NCBI RefSeq assembly: GCF_028858725.1
Contig: NC_084760.1
Coordinates: 59,731,367-59,795,366 of the forward strand
Source of the DNA: Colius striatus
Lineage: Eukaryota > Chordata > Aves > Coliiformes > Coliidae
Reading direction: 5' to 3'
DNA: 64,000 nt
Of this stretch, positions 26,201 to 41,200 are shown piece by piece (position 1 is the stretch's first letter; the number at the start of each line of letters is the position of its first letter). The notes below the pieces were generated by a model. It saw only the letters and a list, made by a program, of their open reading frames with translations. It was not told where the DNA came from and searched no databases. The translations under genes were made by a program, and so were the position numbers.

Positions 26201-29200
26201 AAGACGCTTAAGAGCAATGGAATTCCAAAGCCTGGAGAGTAATCAGAATAAATGCTTCAACTTCATAAATTCTTATGCATTGCAGCGTATTGTATTCTAT
26301 TCTGTTCTGCCCAGAACTCGGCCTTCAGTTGATCACTTTTAATGATACACCTCCCAGGACAGTCTTCAGCAACTCAACTTTAATTTTCCTGCAGTATGTG
26401 CTTTACTACAACGATAGCTTTAGAATATTGCTATTTTCTCACTGCACAGAATAGTAACACATGCTATCATAAATACTGTTTCAATAGAGCTAACAAAGAC
26501 TGAAGAGAAAGGATTCTTCAGGGCCAGAGTTGATGCTGTTACTACCAAGAACAAGCACAAAAATGGTAGGACTATTACTTCTATCATAATTTTCAGCTTA
26601 ATCCAACATTTGCTCTTTTAAAAAAATATATCTGTCCTTTTTGAGCTTTTATACCTCCATAAAGAAATGCTTTATAGTCTCTGTTTACTATTTCAGACTG
26701 CCTGAAACACTATCATTACAGGTCAACTGCTTAATTCAAACCTCACATCCTGTCTTTTACCAGGAAGAGTATGCACTGCAGATCACTGTGCTGTAAACAG
26801 TCTTAAAGCCTGCACAGTTTTTACAGTCTGCTTGCCAATACCTGGCTTCTCTCCCTGTTCCACACTCTGAATCAATACCAGAAGTACAACAAGTCAAGGT
26901 GTTAATACACAAGGCCTACGTCCTCAGAACTGAGAATGCTGCTGCAACAACTCTGCCGTAGCCCAACTTTTAAGCCCACCTGTAGCCAATTTGATTAATG
27001 TGATCTGTGTCTAACAACATCTTCCACAGGAGACAAAGGAAAAGTGGGGGTGAACGCTGCACAGAAAAGTGGGTGATTATGTCACTCTCGGTGGTCATTG
27101 ACTTCCACTTCCGGTATTCTTCTTCCACATTCTTCTTCAAGTTAAAACGGCTTTCCTGAGGCACGTTGTTCTGCTTGAAGAACGCCTGAAATGAAGCAGG
27201 CTTGGCTGTGACAGGCAGCCTAGAACAACACACTTGACCGGGCAAATGTTGGCTTGACTTATCACCTTAGGGGTTCCCGCTCCCTTACACAATACCAACC
27301 TACTAGCGGAAGGGTTGTTGCTGCACAACACTAGTGGCTGCCTTGTCATCAACAAAGCTACGCTACAAATTGGTGCCAGAAGAAAAGGCTTCTTCAGGTA
27401 CTTTTTCATTCCCATTTTTAAAAGATCTGATTTACCTTCCACCAGAATTACCTATTGGACCAGTTTGGCCTTAGAACGCTCAGGGAGAAGTGAATGCCAT
27501 TCTGAAGAAACAACAATCTCACAATCGTGTTGCATTCTTTAGGGACTTGAGATTAAAGTAGTCTGGACAGGAGAAACACCTCCTAGCAAAACTAGCAAAA
27601 GGCAAAGGATCTTGTTAACAGGGTCAATTCTCCGCACATCCCATTATAAAAGCACCACTTTGAAAACATTACCTGCAGAGGAGCTGGGAAAGAGCTGAGT
27701 GTATGTGATGCCCAGTTATGCGGAGTAAAACTCATGATAGTCTGCAATATATCCTTGCACCAAGTTCCCTGAATTGAATCAGAGCCTGTGAAAAAATCTA
27801 GAAAATGGATTGATAATATTAGAATTCCACACAAAAACCCCATTCCTCATTGGCATTCCTTTCGCAGTCACATGCATCAAGGCTTTGCTAGCTCAACAGG
27901 GATTCCTTTTGGACCAACTTCTCTCATCCTCTGACTCTTATTTACTCATTAGAATGAGATGGATATAATGCTGTTAACAATAACAAAATTGTATTTAGAT
28001 TTTCAGTTGAAAATAAAGCAATCAGAATTCTAAGATTTCATACTTAATTTCCTGTAACAACAGTAAGACAAGCCTCTGCTGATTAACTGATTGGACCCAA
28101 AAAATCATCCCGAAGAAGATAATGATGATGAAATTGCTACATTCCATTTCATATTGCTTTGAAAATGCTGCTCAGCAGTACCTTTCCCAATTAAGGAGAA
28201 ATAAAACACAAGCCTCATCCCCCCCAGCTCCACTCTTCATTTAACATTAAATGTTGAGCGAAGGTTAAAAATCCACACTACTGTTTCTTAAAGTTCAGCT
28301 TTGGCAGGAGTGGCTCCACACAAGCAACATATTTGCTGTGAACGTTTCTTGGGTTTTTTACATGTCATGTATCAGTAATCCACCCAAACATTTAAATTTT
28401 AAAATAAGAAACTGAAAATAAGACAGTAAAAAAGAAATAGTCACCCTGTATGTATGTACAAAAATAAACTTTAAAGCAATATCTGCTTTCACTACTGCCT
28501 TATGTCTGGGCCAGTCCCAGCGTATTGTACTAAACAGTACTTTAGAGAAATGTCTTGAGGACAGCTTTCACTTAGATATTGTCTCACAGTATGGCTATTA
28601 CCTGTGACATGCGTTGCCCTTGCTAGAGTTAGGATCAAAGCCCTGTTGAGTTCTTCTGATTCTGCTGAAAGAACTGTTTTGGGATCGCTGAGGAATCGGG
28701 TAAACTGTGGCTGGACTTCCGAGCTGCCCAAAGCTGTGATTAGCCTTAGAGCAGTACTCTCAACACTGAAAGAGGGAAATGGTCCAGTTAGCAAATTATG
28801 CTTACACTGCTGCTTCTAAGATTCCCAAAACACCTACTTTTCCTCCATTTTCTGCTTCAAACACTAGAAACCCATTTGCTTTGAGTCTGCCTCAAGCCTG
28901 TAGCACTGTATGAGGCTGTTGTGACTGAAGTGCAGGACCTGGCACTTGGCCTTGTTGAACCTCATACATTTGGCCTTGGCCCATTGATCGAGCCTGTCCG
29001 AGTCCCTCTGAAGAGCCTTCCTGCCCTCAAGGAAGTCTGTGCTCATGTCGAACTTGGTGTCATCAGCAAACTCACTGAGGGTGCTCTTGATCCCCTCATC
29101 CAGACTAGTGATAAATGTTAAACAGAACAGGCCCCAGCACTGAGCCTTGGGAAACACCATCGGTGACTGGCCACCAACTGGATTTAACAGGACCTGGCCT

Positions 29201-32200
29201 TCATAAAGCCATGTTGGCTAGGACTGAACCATTGGTTATCCTGTATGTCCCTTGGGATGCTCAAGAACCTTCCTCGGCACCAGGTCAAGCTAACAGGCCT
29301 GCAGTTCCCTGGATCCTCCTTCGAGCACTTCATGTAGAAGGCTGTTACAAACCCATTTATTTTGAAAGTGATGTTATAAACCTTTTCGGAAAATTTGCTT
29401 TCTCCACTGATTAATAAACTTGCTACCAACTATTTAACTACTTTATTTTCAAATAACGCTCTCAAAGGTTGGGTAGTGAAAATTCAAGGTGGAGAGACCC
29501 TGAAAAAGAGTCTCAAGTCTCTACAATTTAGATGTCCCCAACTGTTATCTTTTGAACATCTTTGTCTAAACAAAGATATATAGCTAATTATATGCAACAT
29601 CAGAATTTAAAGGCATGGAAAATTTCAAAGCTGACTATCACCTTCAAGCAGACAGCACTAAGTTGTCCTTATCAAAGGAAGGAGGAAGGACTGCTTTTGA
29701 TTAAAAGCACTTTATTTTCCCGTGCTTTAGCTGGAAGTGCTTTCACACCAGGTAGTTTGAAGCAATTTAAAAGGACACTTATAACACCGTGTCTTTGAAA
29801 TGTCACAGAATCACAGAATCTCAAGGACTGGAAGGGACCTTGAAAGATGCAATCTATTTGCATGCTGTGCTTATCAAAAGTGACTGATTAACACCCATAC
29901 TTCACTAAAATGCCAAAACAAGGTTTAAGTTAATAATAAGAGCAAGACTTTGAATTTAAGGAGAAGCTCATCTTCACTTGTTCTCTTTATTCTTCTTACA
30001 GGATAAGCCACTGAGCAACTCGAATTTGGACTAAGAAATTACTGTGTAACTAGCCTTCCTTAATATGTATTGATAATAAGGAAGTTGCTCTCTCACTCAC
30101 ACACCCCCAACAAGGACTCTACTCCTAAGAGTGAATGGACACTCTCTGCCTCAACTTTTTTACAACAGATTCTGTCCCACTGGCAGACAAGCCAAACGCT
30201 GTGACTACAAGTAGCAGTCATGGCCCTTCATCTCCAGTCTGAGCAGCTCAACATGACCATTCTGGTGTACATTCTTGTGTCTGACCCGTGACACGGTGCC
30301 ATGTCTGTGCAAGACGCTGCCTCTTGCAACTCTGCAGAGAACTATCACTAAGATCTAAATCTATTTCTGAACCATGGCCTGCTGAAATAGTAGAAAACAA
30401 TTTCACCACAGAACTAAGACCAGAACGTACCATTTAAAATACCCCATTTGAAACAGTTCTCAAACAGTTTTCAGCAGGAGGAACGCAACAGGAATCTGAC
30501 GTTAGGGTTAAACGTGGTAACCATCACTCACCACAGATGAAGCTGGTTCTGATTAGTCTGTGGCACAGCAGCCAAGGAATGAAGATGGCTAAGCAGCTGG
30601 ACTCTGTAATGAGGCTGGATGTGATGCATCCGATAGCTAAACATTTCCAGCAGCGTGTGCAAAATTCCCCATGCATGAGATCTGAACACTGTTGGCAGGA
30701 GTTGACCTTACAAAAAAGCAAGTTTTCCAAGTGATTACACTTTAAAACACAACTACAGGATACACTGGGTAGATGGTTATATTTAGCTGCAAGTCGGATA
30801 TTTGATTTGAAAATTGTGTTCCTGACAAAGTGTGAGCATGCAAGTGCTGTCTGAAGATGCTGTACGTGTGTAGAGCTCAATAACCTTTGAATAAACACAT
30901 ACAGCAGACATACAAATGACTGTAACGAGTGCAATTATGTATAATTTGCCTCTAATTAAGTAACTTTGCTTACAGTTTTCCATTAAGCATATTCCTGCAC
31001 AACACAGCATAACTAGGAAGGTCCTGACCAGACAAGTGATGGCATAAAGGGGCAGCAGCACACTCATCCAGAATTTTCTGCACCTCTACTGTAACTATTA
31101 CAATTTATTTTACACTGAACTAATTTACACATGTATTCAACGTGCTGCATCATTAGGTTTTCATTTTTACTATGATGTTTGGTTGCTGTTAAAGGAAAGT
31201 GCTACTGGACAAAGGCAAAAGAGGAAATGAAACATTGTCTTTCTTACTGATAAATCCTTTGATGCCCAAGGACTCTATTTCCATATAAACCAAGAGGCGA
31301 CTGTAGGTTTCCACAAGAGCAGGAGCCAAGGCCACACTAGATTTTGCATGAGCCAACTTAATTACCCTTGTAGCAATGCTATGAATCAGACTGAGGAAAG
31401 ACAGAAAATATTTTTCAATCAAAATCAAGGACTTCACAGTTAACAAATGTATTAAGTCAAAAGATGTAGAGAGGACAAGTCCAGACACTGTAAAGCTTTC
31501 CTGCATGGTTGCATACTGTACCTCATTTTGGCATGAACTGTGAGTGAGTCCAAGAGGTTCATTGGCAGTGGGGTTATAGACCCTGATGCCATGCAATTAG
31601 TCCCTGGAAGAGGTATCCTCATGTTGCCATTTCCATAAATAGTTTCTACTAGTACCCCCATTGGCAAGGTGAAACACTCTGAATTGGTTGAGTAAGCATT
31701 GCACAACAAGGCAATCTTGTAGTCATTCATCTGTAAGCTTTTATTTCTTAAGCTCTGTTGCAAAAACCTGCAAAGACATTAAATATTCAGTAGAAAGAAA
31801 CAAAAGGAAGAATACACAGGCATTTCAGGACTACAGCCACAATCACCCCTGCCAATACCAGAAGACCTATAATTACACCACATCAAAATGACTACAACTT
31901 ATGCCATGGTTTCATAGTGTCAACATTTTCTGACTCAAAGAAACACATTGAGAAAAAAACCCTTGAATTGTTGGGGTTGGAAGGGACGTTTAGATATCAT
32001 CTAGTCCAACCCCCCCTGCAGAAGCAGGTTCATCTAGATCATATCACACAGCAATGTGTCCAGGTTGGTTTTGAAGACCTCCAAAGAAAGAATCTCCACA
32101 ACCCCTCTGGGCAGCCTGTGCCTCCGTTCTGTCACAGTAAAATAGTTGTTTCTTATGTTGAAATTCAACTTTTTTTGTTCCAGCTTTATCCCATTACCCC

Positions 32201-35200
32201 TTGTCCTGTCACTAGATACAACAGAAAAAAGGTTTGCCCCAAACTTCTGACAACCACCATTTAGATATTTGTAAATATTAATGAGATCCCCCCTCAGTCT
32301 CCTCTTCTCCAGACTAAACAGCCCCAGTTCCCACAGCCTTCCCTCGTAAGGAATACGCTCCAGTCCCCTGATCGTCTTGGTGGCCCTGCACTGGACTCTC
32401 TCCAGAACTTCCCTGTCCCTCTTGAGCTGAGGAGTCCAGAACTGGACACAGGACTTCAGATGAGGCCTCACCAGGGCAGAGTAGAGGAGGAGCAGAACCT
32501 CACTTAACCTGCTGGCCACATTCTTCTTGATGCATCCCAGGGTGTCATTGGCCTTCTTGGCCACAAGGGCACATTGCTGGCTCATGGTTAGTTTATTATT
32601 AACTAGAACTCTATCTCTGCAGAGCTGCTCTCCAGCAGAACAGACACCCAACCTGTACTGGTACATGGGGTTGTTCTCTGCACTTGTTCTTGTTGAACCT
32701 CAATTTACTTTTTACGACAAAACTCCACCCAGTGCTTGTCCTCACTTTTCAATCCACAGCATAATAAAAAAAAAATTGTCAATTTGCTTTCAGATCCTTC
32801 ATGTGTAAATATTAACCTGACACGTAATACATTATTTCTGTCAACTCTACTGTAACAGTATTTCACTTTCTAGGAGTGAATGATTTTCTTAAGCTCATTG
32901 TTTTTGAACAATTTTGAGCTCATTCCATTCAAAACCCTTATACAGCATTTCATCACACAATACATTCTGCATGTGGACTTGAAGCTTCCTATGGTCTAAG
33001 GTCTAGAGACAAATCAAAACATAACAAAACCCTCACAACTCACTCATGGTGAAGTTTAAGGGAATGAGGAATGGGAATCTGTAACTTGGAGTTGTCGCTA
33101 TGGGCCTTCCGATTCAGGTGAATCCAAATACAGGTCATTGCAAAAGCATGAGTTGATTGGGGTTTGTTAATATCAGGTACAGGAATATACTAAAGAAAGA
33201 ACACACAAATGTTACATATTGCATGTATGAATGGGCAGAAAACCAACTTGGACTGTCAGCATTCACAAGCTCAAGTTTTTCATTTCTGCACTCGCAACAC
33301 CATAAGCAACACTTTTGAAGAACAGAATCTACCCTCCTCTGTGCATGCAATTTTAAACCAAGAGCTCTGGAGGTGACCTAGACCTCACTAATTATCATAA
33401 ACAAGGGGAGGACTGTACCTCCTGAGAGCAAGAGCCACAAGTAACACAAACTGCTTCTGAGATTCCATCCTCAGAAATGCCCTAGTCCCATAAATACTTC
33501 AAACAAGTGTAACTCAGAGCCCATCACTCCAGTTAAACCAACTGTCCTGTCACTCTTCCATTGTTTTGTGCTGACAAAAGCAAACATAATCTCATGAAAA
33601 AAAAGGTACTGAATAACTTCTGTGGGTCAAAAGTACCTTAAGAAGGGAAAACATGGCTACAAACTGGTTTGGTACACTACATATTTGTATTAACTGACTC
33701 AAACTAGAAGTCACTATGATAAGAGGAAGCACTCAGGACTTCAAGCTAACATCACTGTCACAACTGAAGTTTAAGAACTTGCCCTATCTCACCCTGCACC
33801 AATGAGGTTACTGGGAAAACAGAGCTGGCAAATCCTGACATTTTTCATTACAGAACACCTCTCCAAGTATGCAGCACACCGCCCCAATAATGACTCAAGA
33901 ATGCTACAAATATTGACATACAAGGGTCTCGGTTGGCACTAAAAATCAAAACCAAAACTTTTCTTTTCAGAGAGAAGACTTACTTCTTTCTCAGGATAAA
34001 GGAGGTCAAAAAGCTTCATGACGGGAAGGAAGTCAGCCAGTGCATTCTTCTGGATGCTGCCAGAGATGAACTGGAGTAGCACCCACATCAGATGGTCTCT
34101 TCCTTTAATGAGACCACGGCCTGCCAACTGTCAAACACAGTAACAAATGCTGCATGCCAAAGAAAAACACTGGAAAGATTTGTATAAAAGCAGAAGGGCA
34201 GACTAAAACAGCTCCAGCAGAGGTGACTTGGAATTTTATAGCAGGACTTAGGCAGAAATGTATCTCATGTTTTCAGAAAAACAGGTGTGCTAGCTGTAAC
34301 ACAGAAGCAGACTCTGGGAGGACCACCACAATTAAAGGCAGGATTTTAAACGTATTTAGCTCTTGAGGATCCCTGTTTTGGAAAATCAGCAACTCTTAAA
34401 TACCAGACTTAAACTGTCACCTTGTAGCCCTCTAGCCATGCACGGGATTTTCATTACCACCAGTGGGACATAAGTTTTATATTAACTCTACCTGTAAAGA
34501 AAGCCTCTGAACTAGAACAACCTGGCCTTGCTTCATCTGGACCAACACAGATTTTTTTTTTTTTTCTTATTTAACTTCTTTATCTATAACAGCAATACCT
34601 TACTCTTAACCCCTACTCTTACCATGCTTGCTTTATTTTTCATTCAACTGTGTTGTATAGCAACTACAGTTTCAAAGGTTCATTTAGCAGTAATTAATGG
34701 AATGCAATTCTATTAAAACTAATTTCAGGGACATCAAAGAGAGGAGACAAATAGAATCACAGCAACTGACTTGTAGACCACATGCACCAGAAATTTAATT
34801 CTTACACATAAGGTGCTTCCTGAAGGGGTGAGTCATCTTTTTTGTAAAAAAAAAACAAAGAAATGTTTTGTTTGCAACATCTCTTTTACCAAGTAGGTGC
34901 GATACAAACAATTTACCTTTTGATGGAGTGACAGGACCATATGAGGAAAACTCGCAAACTGAAAGAGCACAAAGAAAATGAGCTGGCTGGAGAGATGCTG
35001 CCACAGAAGCTGACTGGTTCCACCATCATCAAACTTCTCTTCAGTCTCAGACCGTTCCATGGCATACACCACAAGATCCACCAGCTGGTCCTCCAGCACT
35101 GGGCAGCGCTGCTTGTGCTGTAAGGCAGAGATCACATACAGTATTCCAAAAGCCTTGCCATTAACTTCACAACTTGCACAGTTGCAGTTACAGTACAGGA

Positions 35201-38200
35201 TTTTGACAGAAGGCCGGGAAGCATGAAATGAAGTCTGAACTTAAGTTAAGGAGAAGCCAGTGTATTAAAGCGGCACTATGTTACAGGCCATGATGACTTT
35301 ACATTTTCTCACACATTATGTCATTCCCTGCTCAGTTCCAAATCACAATACACTTAAATCATAAATGCACAAACAACATCTGAGGTTTTTGTTTCTAATA
35401 AAGTCATGTAGAACATTATTTCTCTGATCTTCCATTCATAGAAAACAAAGACCATTCTTCAGCACACTGGTGGAGGTTTTGTTGGTTGTTTGGGGCTTTT
35501 CTTCCCTCTTTCCTCCTTTAAAATCCATTTCCAAAGTTGAGACCATAAAAAAAAAGACTGTACCACTGAATACAGAGGAAAAATCCCAATACACAAGACA
35601 GGCCTTTAATGACTACTCTCTTTTTCACACATTATTTTGGGGTCAATTAAAACTAGCACCAGAATTAACATCTGGTTAATATCCCTAGAGTTAGGCTGTG
35701 TGCTATGGACACAGTACCACCTGACACAAGTCAAGATCAAAAAGATTTGAAAACTGATCCAATAAACATGGTACGTTCTACTTATTGTGAATAGAACAGA
35801 AACTACTTGTCACACTGGTAAGCTCTTTAGATGTTAGATTAAGACCACCACAATTGCCAGTGAGCTATGCAAACACAGAAATCATTGAAATCACACATCT
35901 TCCTGATGACTTGTAATAATCACCAAGTAAGAAATTCATTATATATCCAGACACATATGTTAGCCCAGATGAATGTAGAGCAGGCCCATTACCAGTGAAC
36001 TCAAGATTACAAATCATCTAAAGACCACCAAGTATCCTGTCACATACCACAACCTCTTTCTTGCAACCACCTTTTATTACCCTCCATTCACCCAGTTATA
36101 CTGGTACAAACTACTATGGCGAAGGACAAAGAGCTGTGTGGAATTCAACTTCTTTCTCACAGTACTTGGGAAGTAATCTAACCTCTCTTTGTTCCATTAC
36201 AATCTCTACCCAGGAATGGTCACTTTTTTTGAATAGTCTTTTTTTTTTTTTTACACCTGATGCCTGTAACATAATGCAGCTTTAAAGAAATCATTATTAC
36301 TTCAATGACAAAAAAGAAAAGGAACTGAGCTGCTCAAACACTAATCATGACAATGCAGTATCCCTTTCTAGAGGCAAAAAAGATGCGTGTAAAAAAGTTT
36401 AAAAACTTCACCCAAATACTCATAAAACATGTCAGGGATGCCTTAGGTGAATTCTTTGACTCGCCAGCCAGGCAGCCTCTAAACTCCTCTTTTTAACTAA
36501 TAAATAAGGAGAGAAATAATCAAAGGAAAGAGAGATGCTGAAAGGAGATGCTTGTTCTGCCTTCATCGATGGTACTCTTTTTTCATGGAAAAATAAATGA
36601 AATTCTCTTCATTTAAAAATAAGATGCAAGAATGAGACAAGTTGACAAATCAGAGTGAACAGCATCCCCTGTTGCATGCTCTTCACCAGCTCGAAACTGC
36701 AGAAAGCTACAATTCCAGCTGTGCTTTCCTGAAGCATGCTTAACATAAACCTCTAACCTAAATAGAAAGTGTCGATTACACTGCCACCTTCTCTCCCAGT
36801 AGGCTATGCCCTTATCATGGACTGACCCCGTTACGGGTCAGAGAGAGCAGTGTTAACACCACCCATCGAGAATACTTTGGGATTTTTGTGTCTCCATTTC
36901 TTCCCCCTCCCAAAGCAACTAATTATGAAGCAGAGCAGGTGCAACAGACAACACTACAGACTAGTTTATAATCCAGCATGCAAAACTACTACATACAGGG
37001 CTTGAAATTTAACCGTTTGCTAAGCACTGGGTTAATGTCCAGAAGCCTAATCATGTTAGGCTATATTAATTTAGAATCACGTTATTCAAAGGATACAACA
37101 GGAGAACATGACTGTTAAAAAGAAAGCCAGAATTTCCAGTAGGAATGTCCAACATTCTGGATAATTCTAAGACTGGGAAAAGTCGAGGAGCTGGGAAATT
37201 TAAAACATAAACTCACTTTTATTCTGAAAACCTATGCTCTTGTTGCTTTCAGAACAATTTTCAGGAAGAAATCTGGTAGTGCTCTACATCCTAACCTCAT
37301 TTAAATTAATTTTCTGGCTTTTTTGATTCTGCGCCTTCAGTGAATATCCAATTTTGAACAAATTGTGTATCGGTAGTTTTTGAGCACTTAGATAAAAAAC
37401 ATTGTGCTGTGTAAGAAATTGCAGGATTGGGGCCTTGTTTAATTAATTGCTGGTGACTGAAAGAACATCTCAGTATACACTGAGACAAATAAAAATACAG
37501 GTGGGAGCTGATTGTCCTCACAAATAAGTTGGAATTCAAGTTTTGGTATGGCTTAAACAAAACAAAAATAACAAAAAATGCCCAAACATTCTTTTGGATT
37601 ACACACACATGGGAAAACAGAGCACTCAAACCCACTTTGCTTTTCCTCCTAAGAGACACTTCCGGTTTGTAAACCATAAAGAAATACAGGGAGGGGGGAA
37701 AAAAAGCACTATCAAGACAACTTGATACTCAAGATAGTTTCTTGAGACCAGCCCACTGATGGAATAGTTCAACCTTTTTAAGAAGACCAAAGCTTCCAAT
37801 TGCTTTAGGTGAGGTTTTTTGGTTGGTTGGAGTTCCTTCTCGGGCTGGGGGGTGGGAGGCAGCAGTGGGACAGGTAGCATTAAAAGTGTTCCCTAAAACA
37901 AGAGTATTTTAAGAAGTCAGTAAGCCTTGCTGCAAGCTATGATAGCATTTAAATGTTTTAAATAACATTTATTAAATAGTTTAGAGCTATGTATCTCCAC
38001 TTCAGAAATGGATTCAGAAAATTAAACCAGCGACCCCCAGATCACTACAAGAATAAATGGTGTCTTTCTATTAATGACTCTGATTACACGGGGCATGGAC
38101 AAACACGAAAAAAACCAACATTTTCCCTGGGCAAACTCTCCTGGTTTGCTGCTAGGAGAGAACACAATTACATATTAATCTGAACAACTATGGCACAGGT

Positions 38201-41200
38201 AACTTTCTACTCCAAGCTGAAGATCATCACTGCTGGTTTAAAGAGTGACCCATCAAACATACTACTTAAAGTACAACATCCTTAATACAAGAGCTGCTCG
38301 TATGTTCGTATAACATTACAGAAAGAACACACCTGAAGACTACCCCCTCTTTCAATTATTCCCAAATGCAGATTAACCAAATTTTAAGTGTTTCTTCTTG
38401 TTTAGAGGACTGCAATATAATCCTGACTGCAATTACATGAGCAAAAATGGTATTTTATTCTCCATGCAAATCTGTACATACAGAGAAGGTAAAGAAATAA
38501 ACCAAAATGTTCCAGGTGACTTCACGTCCTTAATACGTTAATGATGCTTCAATTCAAGAACCAATGGTAGGTTTCCTAAACTGAACCTTAATTTGACCGT
38601 CAGTGCATGAAGATACCTTGAACTGTTAATTAATTTCCAAAAATCAGATTGTTACAAACTATTTAAAAGATAATTAAGCATTGGGAGCATCACCCAAGCT
38701 AATTACAGAACAGAAATTGACACAGAATCATTTCTGTTGGAAAAGGGCCTAAAGATCATCAATTCCAATCCCACAACAAGGTAATATATATGGTAAAATA
38801 AAATTTAGATCTCTGCTTCTTATACATCACTTCAAAGAGGTATACATGAGAAGGCTTCATCCCACACAGAAGTAAGCAGTACTAAAAAATAAAAATCCCC
38901 AGGCTCCAACAGAAAGAACCTTTTGAAATCCATACTGTCTGCGTTTAACACTATATACTTGATGAAGGTCTCAGAAAACCTCATCTCACAACAAAATCCC
39001 ACAGCGAGACTTAGAATCCTGAAACGAAACATAGGACTCTATAAACACAACAAGTTTTATCCTTCACAGGACAGCTGGATTTGTACTTTTTGTTTTTTGC
39101 ACAACTCAGAGATGGCTTGAGTGAACAGTTCTCTAACATTGATCTACACAGTTACGATTGAAGCAGAAAATTTCATTGTTCATCCTCAGGGATATTGGAA
39201 AGCGAGGACAAATTTGGCCAAACCATACCTAGTCAGTGACGTCAAAAGAGTCAAATGAAGGCTCCAATCCTGCAACTGGATCTGTGTAAATAGTTGACAG
39301 GGCACACAAGCAGCTTCACAGAAATAACGGTCATAAAAAAATAATGACAATTGCTTTGAGGTGCTCTGTTCCTGGTTTGATTTGTAAACAAACTGGGCAC
39401 TGTTTGCATTTCTATCTTCTGTTACACTGAGAGTCAATTTCCGCAGGTTAGTTCCCTGCTAATAACAAAACACAAAACTATCAACCATTTCACTGAAAGC
39501 ACCAATGCAGTGACACAACTTCTGAAAAGCATGCTAGGAATACTTATCAGGTGGCTCCGTTAAGAAATTCAAATATAACATGAAGTTAAATTTGTACCTA
39601 AAGGGGAGTAAAATTTTAACGCTTCCACTTTCAAACAGAGATGTTAACATTTAAATGGAACATCATCTCCTGTTCTGTACCACTACACCATCCTACACTC
39701 TATTTGCATTTTTAACTAAGACATTTTCAACAGCCAAATGTCTTTATGCTGGTGTAACTGTGGGAGCACAGCTATAGTTCATGTTCTGTCAGCATTTCCT
39801 TCACAAGCTACTTTCTTCAAGTTTGTTCCTTGGCCACAAAAATGTATCGGGTTGAAACTTTGCGTAGGAATTCCTACACCAGTGAACCAATTTTAAGAAG
39901 TATACTTCTGTACATTTCTTTACTTTCTTTAGATTTTCCTCAATTACTTTTACAGGAAGGGAAAGGAGGAGTTCAAACCCAGTATTTTTAACATCAATGC
40001 TTTTGGACCTGAAGGTACAGACCTTACGACACAGTTAGAAGAATATGATGAGTTCAATGTCATTTTTTGTCTAGATCTTGTATTATTTACAGGTCCAAGA
40101 TGCAGAGAGGAATAGTTTTGATTTAATAACTGAATGTCAACACAGAAGTAGACACAGAATACAAATATAACTCTTTTCAACATGAAACCTAGCAGCTCAT
40201 TTCCAAGGTTTAACATTTCTGCTGCTTTCAGTTGCAATACAAAAGGTTGTCAGATACAACACACTGTTTGCCCAGACTTAGGAAGCTGTGCATTCAGAAA
40301 CATTGTGTCAGTCTAGAAAGAGCACCGGTGTATTTCACTTACAATGGGAAATATACACAAGGTTTCAGCATCTTGTAAATTTTCTAGTCAAGGTACAAAT
40401 CTGAAAAAAGTTTCTTAAATGGAAACACTGACACAACCTTCACTATAGTATTGCAAACAGCAACGCTATTTTAGAAACCTTAAAGAGTGTTTTTTCTAAA
40501 GCAGGCATGGAATTGATTATTGCCACAAGGGATCAACTGTAAATGTAATACCCATCATGGCAAATTTCAAGCAGAAGTCCACTTGGTTGATTTGCTCAGG
40601 CGTTTATTTCTCTATTTGAACAAGTAGTCAGACTTTAAGGCACTACTTTTCACAGGGCATTCTGCACTACCTTTCTCTCACTGAGCTTGGAGAATATTGT
40701 CATTGCCTGTTGGGAAGTTTGTTACAGAGGCTTCCTAACGGTAAGAAAATGCCACTAATAAAGTTTTTGGAGTATCTCTAAACAATAACATAGTTATAGC
40801 TTTATAATTTTACAATCAGCTGCAGTGGACCTTTTTCCCCCTGCATCAGGAAAAAAATTTTCAACTAAGAATCTCTTGCCATCTGAAAATTCCAGCAGAC
40901 AAAGTATAAGTTCTTGTGCCTGGTAAGGGAAATGGTTGCGTTCCATTCCAGTGAAAATTTTAGGACCAAAAGACCGCTGACTGCCAGCTTTTTGCAACAT
41001 CTCTCAAGATCTCTGGAGACTGGCAGTGAGAATTTGCTCTTGGCTAGTGGTCCTGCCAATTTCAAGCCCTGACTGTACATGGATTCTCTATCTGGAATCA
41101 GTGGCTACAAAGCGGCCAGCGTATCGTTAGTCACAATACAACAGTAAGGTTGTGAACATACCTGAGCAATGTTCAAGGTCTAGAGCATTGGAGGATGGGC

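Noticed and set aside
40794-41000. 68-residue protein-like minus-strand frame in MED23 intron 10
   Set aside because: No similarity known to me, no clear splice acceptor in frame, and absent from known MED23 forms.
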